NCBI RefSeq assembly: GCF_000003605.2
Contig: NW_003150777.1
Location: forward strand, 129,733-161,164
DNA length: 31,432 nucleotides
From: Saccoglossus kowalevskii
Taxonomy: Eukaryota > Hemichordata > Enteropneusta > Harrimaniidae
Direction of reading: 5' to 3'
The stretch's first letter is position 1, and each line of letters opens with the position of its first letter. This document shows, piece by piece, positions 1 through 17,403 of this stretch. A model generated the notes under the pieces. That model was given only the letters and a program-made list of their open reading frames with translations. It had not been told where the DNA came from and searched no databases. A program made the position numbers and the translations under genes.

Positions 1-315
1 AGACATGCCTGGATTGATCGAGTTCAAACTTCACACACACATGGTACATCATGTCACAAAGAGATATGTGCATTTGTTTCATGATCCGCTTAACAATAGC
101 TGAATGATGGCCATTTTAAGGCTGAAAATGCATCAAAATCACATATTTTCACAATTCCGGAACCGGATCTCAGTCATGCATGGATGAATTTCGTTCAGAT
201 TTAGTACAATGTGTTGTACATATACAGGTGCATTTCGGTCATGATCTGCTTTGAATGTTTATGTCACTCAAATATGAACGGAACGGGGACGTGTCATTGA
301 CAATGACTTGTTTAT
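1..315. repeat. Dispersed repeat, right part (copy 1 of GTCCCCGTTC element)
   Basis: Closely matches 5412-5785. Both share an opening line (catgcctggattgatcgag) and a closing stretch (cgg tcatgatctgctttgaatg ... gaacggggac ... cattgacaatgacttgttt). The window start truncates this copy. It ends just before an AHCYL exon, as the second copy does. Confidence 0.85.
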
Positions 316-420
316 TTCCACTGTGATAATATTCCTGTTGCATTCAAAGGAATGTTCTGTCCCGAATGCATTGCATATATGCTCATTAAATAAATTTCAC
401 ACTCAGCTCAAATACTCTAA

Positions 421-7624
<7,204 letters not shown>

Positions 7625-7855
7625 AGTAAAAGTTACTGATCTGAAGTACCTTCTAAAGAAAAATACAAAAATACAAAAAAAGTGGACCACATGTTGTAAA
7701 AAATTAAAAACTAAAATGTCCTTTGTTCATAAAAGCAAAAAAAAAAGAAAGCCAAAAAAAAATTGGTTGTAAAAAAAAATGTGTAACTTGGTAAGATAGA
7801 TCATTGTTCAAAATTTGAAATGTTGTTGTAAATAAAACCCACACTTTAATATCAT
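7625..7855 (+). other. AHCYL: AHCYL 3' UTR, A-rich
   Basis: Very A-rich, with several runs of 6-9 A around 7670-7780. The first good polyadenylation hexamer is AATAAA at 7831-7836 and a second is near 7955. The 3' end is inferred, so its exact position is uncertain. Confidence 0.6.
7831..7836 (+). promoter_or_regulatory. AHCYL polyadenylation signal AATAAA
   Basis: First canonical AATAAA after the AHCYL stop, about 207 bp downstream, followed by T/GT-rich sequence. The alternative signal near 7955 could also be used. Confidence 0.55.
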
Positions 7856-8092
7856 TTTGTAAATCCAAGTTACATGTGTATACATATTTTAATGTCCCTT
7901 CAAAAGAACCAAAACATCTGGCTACCGACTTGCCATGTTTTTTTTACATACAACCAATAAAATCATATGCAATTGAATGGAATTTTCAGATTGATGATAA
8001 AGCACAAAAGTTGATGTAGATAATTATTTTAACCCCACTCTTAACAGGCAAAAATTGTCTATGATGAACAGATCTAAGTGCCGCAATTTGTA

Positions 8093-8287
8093 TACTGTGA
8101 AATACTTTATTTTCGCTGCAACAGCTTTTTGGGTGTTTTGTATGAAATTTATTTTCACTGATTTTTGACGAGTTGAATGTGAGACATAGGAAAAAATTGT
8201 ATTTGCTGGATTTTAATTTCACTGAAACATACCTTCAAAGAAAATAGCGAAAATAAATTCCAAGCGAAAATAAAGTATTCTACAGTA
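8093..8287. mobile_element. TA-flanked MITE, family 1 copy a
   Basis: Inverted ends tactgtgaaatactttattt and aataaagtattctacagta meet TA on both sides. Internal words include ttttgggtgtttt, tttttgacgagtt and tttgctggatttta. A 12066-12259 copy lies in the opposite orientation. About 195 bp, non-coding, of the type mobilised by Tc1/mariner-like transposases. Confidence 0.8.
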
Positions 8288-9827
8288 GTTTGTGATAGTG
8301 TGCTAGTAAGATCATGGTGCCTCATTTTGTGTCATACAAATTATCGGTGAACTGCTTCCTGGAATGGTTTACTTAACACATCGCCTGCTAATGTGTTTTT
8401 CCCCCCATTCATTCTGGCCATCTGTGGAGACTTCCAGCTGCTAATGCATTATCAATATACTACTTTAAAACTTATTTTCCATAATGCTTTTCGACTGATA
8501 TTATTTATAGTCTACCCAGAATCAGTAAACTTTGTAATTTCATTTTTAGAAGTTGTTTCAGTTTTGTTGCATAAAACTTATTCTTACACTCTAGTTTTAT
8601 AAATTGCCAGTCTTCTTACAAGCATATTCCCTTCAATAATATGGTATCAATCAATTAAAACAAAAAACAAATGTGAAACCCCCCCCCCTTTTTTTTTTTA
8701 ATCTTGCTTGAGGATATATTTTTTAATTTTCCAAATCAGAGATAAAGATTGTCAAGGGTAGAATAATCTGTTATTACAAAAAACGGTGCTTCTGTTTTCC
8801 GTAATTTCTAGAAATGCTCATTTATTTATTCTTTCATGGTGTACCTACCTCTAATTGGTTCTTACAACTGAATAAATCCAATCATATTATTGTGTACATG
8901 AATTGCTACAAATTAATTGCATTCCATATTATCTTGATTTATATATGTAACCATGAACTGTTTAACATAATGTTGTACAAGATGATTTTCACCCTACTTT
9001 ATGTAAAACCCTCCTCATTATCACAAACTGCAGATTGTACATCCATTGGTTTGTATATCATGTATAAGCACTCATAAACCCTAATCTTCATAATTTGTAC
9101 TGAGTGAATCGTTAATTTATGACCATTTTTTGACATACACCTGTCTTTCACATAAGCAGGATGCACTATATAATTAAAAAAAAATGTACAGTAGGATTGA
9201 TATTGTTTACAGGTGGTGTTAACAAATTCAGGTGATCAGGAAAATTTGCTATCTCCCAACAATTTCTGTTGCAGCATTGAAATGTTCTTGGGAACATTAT
9301 CAATGGTGCTTGAAATTAAAATTAAAAATTTGCATATCGTATTTTGTGGTTTGGCAAGGATTCTTATAATTTGAAATGTTATGCTTGCTATCAAATATAA
9401 TTCAAAGTATTCAAACACAACATTCAATAATTGACCACCATCATCAATTCACGCAATAATTTTGCATGAAATCTTAATTATTTCAAAACTAAATCGCATG
9501 ATATTCCTTGATAAGAGATATTAGTTGAGTATCGGTATACAAAAAACGTTTTCCTATCTGCATCTGTAGTTTTTTTTCATCACCTTCTTGCAACATGTCC
9601 TTAAATTCTCACAACTTGTTCAGTTAATGAGAAATAAATGAATAATTGCAGATAAATTTTTAACTTGTGTTCCCAATATTACTGACTTAAAGAACCTCAG
9701 TGAAATATTCATTGCTACAAACACTTTCCTAACTCTTGAAAGTTAGTTTTACTGTAAATTAAATCTGTTCACAGTATATAGGAAAGAGGCAAGCCTGGGC
9801 TCAGAATAATCCAAACATTTAGCATAT
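8288..9827. other. Intergenic AT-rich stretch, no feature seen
   Basis: No recognisable gene. It contains a C-run followed by a T-run (about 8680-8699) and scattered short open frames of low complexity. Confidence 0.6.
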
Positions 9828-9981
9828 TAAAGCGGGGGAGTCGTCACCTGTGCATTCGTCAGATGGCCATAGCGTGTCAATGTTTACAAACAAGCATCTA
9901 CCCATGACCCTTTGTATTTTTTGTGTGTGTGTTATCATCGCTTAGGACTTGATTCGCGCAGGTGACAACCCTCTCGCTTTA
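9828..9981. mobile_element. Short TIR element (154 bp)
   Basis: The left end taaagcgggggagtcgtcac and the right end gtgacaaccctctcgcttta are inverted complements with a few mismatches over about 25 bp. Non-coding. No clear target-site duplication beyond T/A. Confidence 0.7.
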
Positions 9982-11217
9982 TTTTTTGTCTTGCTTGTAA
10001 CAGTATCCAGGTTATGTTTATAGCATATTTCTGTTTGTATAATTTAGAGTCTATTTTCCTCGAGACACCAGTTTTAAACGTGTACACTCATTGTCCGAGA
10101 AATGTAATTATGGTTAGCTGTTGGTCATAAATTTGCAAAAAATACCATCACAAATATTGTCTCATTGTAATTATGGGGAATACCCACCCCAGTATTTTAC
10201 TTTCCATGCTTTATATTAGATTCGACCAGCCCACTGTATAGTATTTGAATGTATTTGCAAAGTTAATATCCACACCAAGGTCTTGATCTAAGCACATAGA
10301 TTCTTGGCTACTTGTTGTATGACAGTTCATGTAATGTTGAATGTGAAAATACTGTGTATACATACTTTTATTGAGCAAGCAACTTTGTATCACTGATCTC
10401 TTGCATCATGGGAAAAGGTTTGACAGACGAAAACAAATTGACAACGAACTTTTAAAAATTGTTGGCTAAAACACAATATTGTATTTCCTCTGTTATAAGC
10501 GCATCTTTGATGAAAGAACACAACTGAAAATCGCATACTAGGAATACAAGATCATTAAAATATAACTCATTTTGATCAGACACAAATCTGTCATTTACGT
10601 AAGTGTATGCGCTACCAATGGAGCAAATATGGTATTTAGAATTGCAGACATAATTGAACTTGTATTTCAATATATTCCCTGCATCTTTGCAAGACCTATC
10701 CTGCAAAACAATGTGTATTATAAAATAGCAAATGTATTGACCCTGGCAGTCTAAAGTCACCATAGTGACCACTGCAGAATCAGTGTTTGAGATATCTAGA
10801 TTTAATCACAATATGATAACTTGCTCGTTATTCAAGGTGTTCAGCAAATATACTCTGAAATGCTTCTCTGAGACAGTGCTGTACATAATTCTAAATCTCT
10901 GTAGAGGTTTGCAATATGTTTTGTGGATGTCAAAATATATTTCTGCATGGAGTTGACAATTTTACTGAAATTAAGTCTAGCTTAAATAAAAATAGTTCTC
11001 TACAATAATCTTCTCTAGTGGAACAAATACTATCGCTGTTTTTGTGGAAAACAATTTTAAAAATTTTTCCTGTATTTGTTCATAGACCATACAATAGGCC
11101 GAAGGGTCTATGATATGTTGATACAGTCTATTTCATTTGCAAATAAAACAAAATTCTGAAATGACATTATTAGCAGTTAATATTTATTCAATTACATGTA
11201 TGTGTTAAATGTAAAAG
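9982..11217. other. Intergenic stretch with one dispersed-repeat fragment
   Basis: No gene recognised. Position 10574-10630 belongs to a small family also found at 12301-12360 and, inverted, at 20130-20187. Overlapping open frames on both strands at 10452-10772 look like chance. Confidence 0.55.
10574..10630. repeat. Dispersed short repeat, copy 1
   Basis: Shares gtaag, a central gcgct/gtgct word and aatggagcaaata with 12301-12360 and, in reverse, 20130-20187. Confidence 0.55.
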
Positions 11218-11606
11218 GTCTGTACTGGGCTGTGTGGGTATATTGTGCTAGGTGCCACTACTCTTGGGTCTAGTGTGTGCCCTGGACTGGATACAACTGA
11301 ATATCTCTTATGGGTTCATTGTGTGTACTGGGCTGGGTGCCACTACTCTTGGGTCTAGTGTGTGCCCTGGACTGGGTACAACTGAATATCTTTTATGGGT
11401 ATATTGTGTGCACTGGGCTGGGTACCACTGCATACCTAGTATGGGTTCATTGTGTGTACTGGGCTGGGTACCACTGCATACCTAGTATGGGTTCATTGTG
11501 TGTACTGGGCTGGGTGTCACTACATACCTCTTGGGTATATTGTGTGCACTGCACTGGGCTATGTACCACTACATACCTTTTATGGGTAAATTGCTTGTAC
11601 TGATCA
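11218..11606. repeat. 46-bp GT-rich minisatellite
   Basis: Tandem units of about 46 bp built from tgggttcattgtgtgtactg and ggctgggtaccactgcatac, with variants (cctggactgggtacaactga). Spacing was measured exactly between 11441 and 11487. Because 46 is not divisible by 3, the same peptide-like phrases appear in successive frames, which explains the long open frames here. Confidence 0.9.
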
Positions 11607-11681
11607 AAATCTTTTGGTATACATGCTTATGGGATGATCATTCAACCATTTTACTGCCAATAATTGTGACCTCTTCAATCA

Positions 11682-11995
11682 AAGGTGGACCCCCGCTGGT
11701 GGTCGCTACTGGCAATGACACGCCACACTACCCAGAGCTGCTCACAATACCTCACAAGAGCATGTTTGCAATGCCAGAGCTGTTTCATCTTCACATGTAT
11801 AAGCCATCCACATCGCTCAAATTAGCTCAAGGCTTTTCAGAAAGGCTCGCACAATTTAATTATATCAGAGTTACTAGGGGTAGTACCAGTACTGAGCTTT
11901 GTGTCTTCAACAAAAAACACATCCTTTGTTCCATGTATTCCACAATTAGTGGATTTCTTTACGTGGCTAACATAGGTAAATCAAAGAAAGCTTAG
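11682..11995 (+). CDS. Orphan open reading frame, possible terminal exon of an unknown gene
   Basis: An acceptor-like caaag precedes gtggacccccgctgg, and the frame runs about 103 codons (GGPPLVVATGNDTPHYPELL ... LAQGFSERLAQF) to TAG at 11993-11995. Base composition is richer in GC than the flanks, and AATAAA follows at 12040-12045. The upstream continuation of the frame is only minisatellite. I do not recognise the product. It could be a lost exon, a transposon coding remnant or chance. Confidence 0.22.
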
Positions 11996-12065
11996 AAATA
12001 ACTCCTGTGTAATGAAAGGTATTTGAGGTATGAAAAACAAATAAAGAACCCTGTATTTATAACTA

Positions 12066-12259
12066 TACTGTAAAATATTTTCGCTTGGAATTAATTTTCG
12101 CTGAAGGAATGACTCATTGAAAATAAAATCCAGCAAATATACCTTTTCTCCTATATTATATATGAAACTCGTCAAAAATTAGTGAAAATAAATTCAAAAA
12201 CACCCCAAAAAGTCTTTTATGCGAAAATTAAATGCAGCTAAAATAAAGTATTTACAGTA
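12066..12259. mobile_element. TA-flanked MITE, family 1 copy b (inverted relative to copy a)
   Basis: Ends tactgtaaaatattttcgct and taaagtatttacagta. The reverse complement aligns with 8093-8287 across internal words such as tttttgacgagtt and tttgctggatttta. About 194 bp, non-coding. Confidence 0.8.
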
Positions 12260-12300
12260 TTAGAAGCACATGCTCATTGCATATAAAGCGTTGTCTTGTT

Positions 12301-12360
12301 TGACCATAGACTTGTCTTTCATTTTTAAGTAAGCATATGTGCTTCTAATGGAGCAAATAA
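12301..12360. repeat. Dispersed short repeat, copy 2
   Basis: tgaccatagac ... gtaagcatatgtgcttctaa then tggagcaaata. Matches 10574-10630 and the reverse of 20130-20187. Confidence 0.55.
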
Positions 12361-12539
12361 TTAGGGTGGTTCCAAGTAACTATGGTTTAACAATTATGAA
12401 ATGATGACCATATATGATGACTTAATATTTTGGTCATATATCTTGTCAGACCACGAAATTATCGTACTGGTTGCATGTCCCTATCTGCAACAGTACTTAG
12501 TACAGTTATGCATATTAAGAAACAAACATGAAACTAATA

Positions 12540-13110
12540 ACAGGTAATTAATATGCATGGATTTCAACCCTGAAGTAATTTGATCTGTGGATTATCTAAA
12601 AGCACCTACCGGTATGTACCTATTTTTTTATTGAAGGTTGATCAGTGGCACACAAGATATCTGTGGAGCATCTAGAAATTGATTAATTATAAAAAAATTA
12701 TATAAAAAAAAGTGGTTAATTTATGCAAATTAGGTAATGAGTAAGCACAAAATTTAACCCTAAACTGAACAGTATATGACTTTTCCCTAAGCATATACAT
12801 GTGTATGTACAAGTTTCATTGAATCTGATGAGTGGTTGATATATTGTTGAAAAAGTTAAATATTAGCTAATTTATATGCAAATTAGGTCGTTTATACACG
12901 GATTTCAACCAAAAGCTAATGAGGTTTGTGCATTATCCAAGAGCATCTATGTACCATGTTTCATAAAAATCTGTTAAATGGTACTTGAGAAACAAGTGAA
13001 AATGCTTAAAATTGGCTAATAATTATGCAAACTAGGTCATTAATATGCACCGATTTCAACCAAAAACTAATCAGTTCTGAACATCATCCCAGAGCATCTA
13101 TGAGATATCA
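12540..13110. repeat. ~150-bp tandem repeat, about four diverged units
   Basis: The words atgcaaattagg, gatttcaaccaaaa, ctaat and agagcatctatg recur with starts near 12555, 12744, 12897 and 13047, about 150-190 bp apart. AT-rich, non-coding. Confidence 0.75.
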
Positions 13111-13190
13111 GTGGAACAGACACACACACTAACCCACAAAAACTTGTTTTCTACACGAGAATCAAAAACGTGCCCTCTACTGTGGGGAAT

Positions 13191-13216
13191 ATTGTACCCA
13201 GTCCAGTGCACACAGT
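13191..13216 (-). repeat. Isolated inverted unit of the 46-bp minisatellite
   Basis: The reverse complement contains gtgtgcactggactgggtac, which combines two words of the 11218-11606 array. A single copy, inverted, about 1.6 kb away. Confidence 0.6.
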
Positions 13217-13336
13217 ATTCTGGCCATCAGTTGGGGAACGAATATTGCAAAGGATAAGGTCATGGCATTTATCAGGAACACCGTGTGATTGGGGCACAAC
13301 TTTGCTATAGCGGTCAATCAGATATGACTTCAAACA

Positions 13337-13522
13337 TACTGTAAAACCATTTATGTTTAGTGGCATTTAATTTTAATATTTTGATGTTTTGAGCATATTC
13401 ACTGTGTTTTAATTTCACGAATTTGTCGAAAAAACAAGATTTTTTGTTATTTTACATGTTTACATGGATATAGAAAAAATAGCAAAATTAAAAGCCAGTG
13501 AATAATTTATGCATTTACAGTA
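13337..13522. mobile_element. TA-flanked MITE, family 2
   Basis: Left end tactgtaaaaccatttatgt and right end aataatttatgcatttacagta are inverted complements, continuing inward as tggcatttaattttaa and aaattaaaagcca. The terminal TACTGTAAA is shared with family 1 but the interior differs. Non-coding. Confidence 0.75.
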
Positions 13523-14305
13523 CTTGCTCATGAACAGACTTACTGCACAGGTGCATGGTACATGTAGTATGAACATATACAAAACTGTGTAATCGAACAT
13601 GGTGACAAGTGTTTTTCTGATGTCATGAAATAAACTAATCTAATAGAGCACCATCCAAGGTACATACACCTGTATATATACAAATATCAAATCAATCGAA
13701 CTAGCAGTTATCATTTGTGTGAAATTTGAACCTGGTCACTCAAGTGTAGAGCGCCTGAGTGCGCTTAAGAATGGCCTGATGAATCACTATGCAACTAACA
13801 TAGCCAGCACAGAATTCCGTTTCATTACTGATAGCTTGTCTTCATGAAGTCAGTACCACAGGGAAAGCGCAAAGGCAGACTTGCGTGTATGCAAGGCCTG
13901 CTTCACAACTCTCCAGACTGATTCACACTAGTCTATTATTCAAAGTCATACAATAATGTAAAGGCTAGTCTACCCTGATGACGACATGACGAAATCAACA
14001 AAACCTACACAGTATTAAACTGTGATGGTAAACATTCTGTTCATTTATCAGTCCAGCTCAGATTCAGGAAAAAAATTAGAGTCCCACAGATTATTTCACA
14101 TCAAAATTCGTCACATGTATACCACACTCAACCGTGGGTACTCACTAAAACGAAGGACCGCGAAGGACTGAAGGACCGAATCAAAAGACCGAAGGACTTA
14201 AACGGGTGTAATAACTATAAAACGCTGATGCGAATTACGTTGTTATACGTTGCATTTGTTCACAAATTATGCAGTAGCGATTAAATTTACAAAAATAATA
14301 AAAAA
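13523..14305. other. Intergenic stretch leading into the satellite
   Basis: No gene recognised. A short cluster of (c)gaaggac words at 14151-14200 resembles the box of the 31-bp satellite that begins about 100 bp later. Confidence 0.5.
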
Positions 14306-16939
14306 GCGAAGGACCACGATTATATTATAAATATGAGCGAAGGACCACGTTTTTATTAAAAATATGAGCGAAGGACCACGTTTATAATATAAATAAGAGC
14401 GAAGGACCACGACTACGTGATAAATATGAGCGAAGGGCCACGTTTATATTATACATATGAGCGAAGGACCACATTTATATTATAAATATGAGCGAAGGAC
14501 CACGGTTATATTATAAATATGAGCGAAGAACCACGTTTATGTTATAAATATGAGCGAAGGACCACGATTACGTATTAAATATGAGCGAAGGACCACGTTT
14601 ATATTATAAATATGAGCGAAGAACCACGTTCATATTATAAATATGAGCGAAGGACCACGTTTATATTATAAATAAGAGCGAAGGACCACGATTACGTGAT
14701 AAATATGAGCGAAGGACCACGTTTATTTTATAAATATGAGCGAAGGACCACGTTTTTTTAAACTATGAGCGAAGGACCACGATTATATTATAAAAAAGAG
14801 CGAAGGACCACGATTACGTGATAAATATGAGCGAAGGACCACGTTTATATTATAAATATGAGCGAAGGGCCATGATTACGTGATAAATATGAGCGAAGGA
14901 CCACGTTTATGTTATAAATATGAGCGAAGGACCACGATTACGTATTAAATATGAGCGAAGGACCACGTTTATATTATAAATATGAGCGAAGAACCACGTT
15001 CATATTATAAATATGAGCGAAGGACCACGTTTATATTATAAATAAGAGCGAAGGACCACGATTACGTGATAAATATGAGCGAAGGACCACGTTTATTTTA
15101 TAAATATGAGCGAAGGACCACGTTTTTTTAAACTATGAGCGAAGGACCACGATTATATTATAAAAAAGAGCGAAGGACCACGATTACGTGATAAATATGA
15201 GCGAATGACCACGTTTATATTATAAATAAGAGCGAAGGACCACGATTACGTGATAAAAATGAGCGAAGGACCATGTTTTTATTGTAAATATGAGCGAATG
15301 ACCGTTATTTACGTGGCTAATATGAGCGAAGGACCACGATTATATTATAAATATGAGCGAAGGACCGTGATTACGTGACAAATGTGAGCGAAGGACCACG
15401 TTTATATTATAAATATGGGCGAAGGACCACGTTTTTATTAAAAATATGAGCGAAGGTCCACGATTATATTATAAATATGAGCGAAGGACCATGATTACGT
15501 GATAACAATGAGCGAAGGACCACGTTTTTATTGTAAATATGAGCGAATGACCGTTATTACGTGGCTAATATGAGCAAAGACCACGATTATATTATAAATA
15601 TGAGCGAAGGACCGTGATTACGTGACAAATATGAGCGAAGGGCCATGATTACGTGATAAATATGAGCGAAGGACCACGTTTATGTTATAAATATGAGCGA
15701 AGGACCACGTTTATATTATAAATAAGAGTGAAGGACCACGATTACGTATTAAATATGAGCGAAGGACCACATTTATATTATAAATATGAGCGAAGAACCA
15801 CGTTTATATTATAAATATGAGCGAAGGACCACGTTTATATTATAAATAAGAGCGAAGGACCACGATTACGTGATAAATATGAGCGAAGGACCACGTTTAT
15901 ATTATAAATATGGGCGAAGGACCACGTTTTTATTAAAAATATGAGCGAAGGTCCACGATTATATTATAAATATGAGCGAAGGACCATGATTACGTGATAA
16001 CAATGAGCGAAGGACCACGTTTTTATTGTAAATATGAGCGAATGACCGTTATTTACGTGGCTAATATGAGCGAAGGACCACGATTATATTATAAATATGA
16101 GCGAAGGACCGTGATTCCGTGACAAATGTGAGCGAAGGACCACGTTTATATTATAAATATGGGCGAAGGACCACGTTTTTATTAAAAATATGAGCGAAGG
16201 TCCACGATTATATTATAAATATGAGCGAAGGACCATGATTACGTGATAACAATGAGCGAAGGACCACGTTTTTATTGTAAATATGAGCGAATGACCGTTA
16301 TTACGTGGCTAATATGAGCAAAGACCACGATTATATTATAAATAAGAGCGAAGGACCACGATTACGTGATAAATATGAGCGAAGGACCACGTTTATATTA
16401 TAAATATGAGCGAAGGGCCATGATTACGTGATAAATATGAGCGAAGGACCACGTTTATATTATAAATATGAGCGAAGGACCACGTTTTTATTAAAAATAT
16501 GAGCGAAGGACCACGATTATATTATAAATATGAGCGAAAGACCACGATTACGTGATGAAAATGAGAGAAGGACCACGTTTTTATTGTAAATATGAGCGAA
16601 GGACCACGATTATAATTAATGTGAGCGAAGGACCGTGATTACGTGACAAATATGAGCGAAGGACCACGTTTATATTATAAATATGAGCGAAGGACCACGA
16701 TTATATTATAAATAAGAGCGAAGGACCACGACTACGTGATAAATATGAGCGAAGGACCACGTTTATATTATAAATATGAGCGAAGGCCCACGATTATATT
16801 ATAAATATGACTGTGCGAAGGACCATGACTACGTAATAAAAATGAGCGAAGGACCACATTTGTATAATAAATATGAGCGAAGGACCACGTTTATATTATA
16901 AATATGAGCGAAGGGCCATGATTACGTGATAAATATGAG
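14306..16939. repeat. 31-bp satellite array, roughly 85 units
   Basis: Each unit has a conserved 15-base box (gagcgaaggaccacg) and a 16-base AT-rich box that is mainly of two kinds: tttatattataaatat or attacgtgataaatat. The types alternate irregularly. Larger blocks repeat: the stretch at 14541 recurs at 14911 (370 bp, about 12 units), and the variant tgggcgaagg marks 15411, 15906 and 16155 (495 and 249 bp, about 16 and 8 units). The copy number is estimated from length divided by 31. No coding potential. Confidence 0.95.
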
Positions 16940-17403
16940 ACATGGATATGTTGTTTCAGTGTTTACCGTACGTTTTGTTTTGGCGATTTATTTGATGATT
17001 CTTTTCACTTTTCGCCAATAAAAGGCAAGTAACAAGCAATTGGACCAATAAATTGTTGCTGGTTCTCCTGCTCTTAAGTATCTAAGCTAATTCAGGAATG
17101 ATGAGAAAACTTGTTTTGACTATCCCATTGCGTGATTGACACAATGATTGTGAAGGATTGTGATGTGATTGTGACAATCCCTTCAGGCATCCATTCCATT
17201 GTTTTTTGTTTATTTATTCAGCCAGTTTTTCGCGAGACATCAAATCCATTGTTCTAGTTGTCACCTACACCACTATCTGTCTCTTAGTTCTTTGTTTTAT
17301 CGCCTGTCAATTAATGAGAGGTCTCTCAATAACGTCGTCCGGACATCTTCTGGGACTGTGAAACAGCCTGTCACCGAAAACAAAGGAGGGTGCTAAAGAT
17401 AAA
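16940..17403. other. Spacer between two satellites
   Basis: No gene recognised. The open frame at 17199-17396 has no protein-like features. A G/T-rich patch with gattgtgaaggattgtgatg (17142 on) and its partial inverted match gtgacaatccc may fold. Confidence 0.45.

Noticed and set aside
9350-9372. Possible miR-182/183-like microRNA (tttggcaa seed), considered because that cluster follows NRF1 in vertebrates
   Set aside because: Only the seed matches, the rest differs from the mature miRNAs, and no convincing hairpin partner was seen.
10452-10772. 106-codon minus-strand frame overlapping a plus-strand frame
   Set aside because: No recognisable motif, AT-rich chance composition, and it overlaps a dispersed repeat.
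11252-11681. Overlapping open frames with repeated VCTGLG/CALDW phrases
   Set aside because: They are the 46-bp minisatellite read in successive frames.
14306-16939. CRISPR-like repeat/spacer array
   Set aside because: The 16-base 'spacers' are only a few recurrent AT-rich variants, there are no cas genes, and the context is a eukaryotic intergenic region. It is a satellite.
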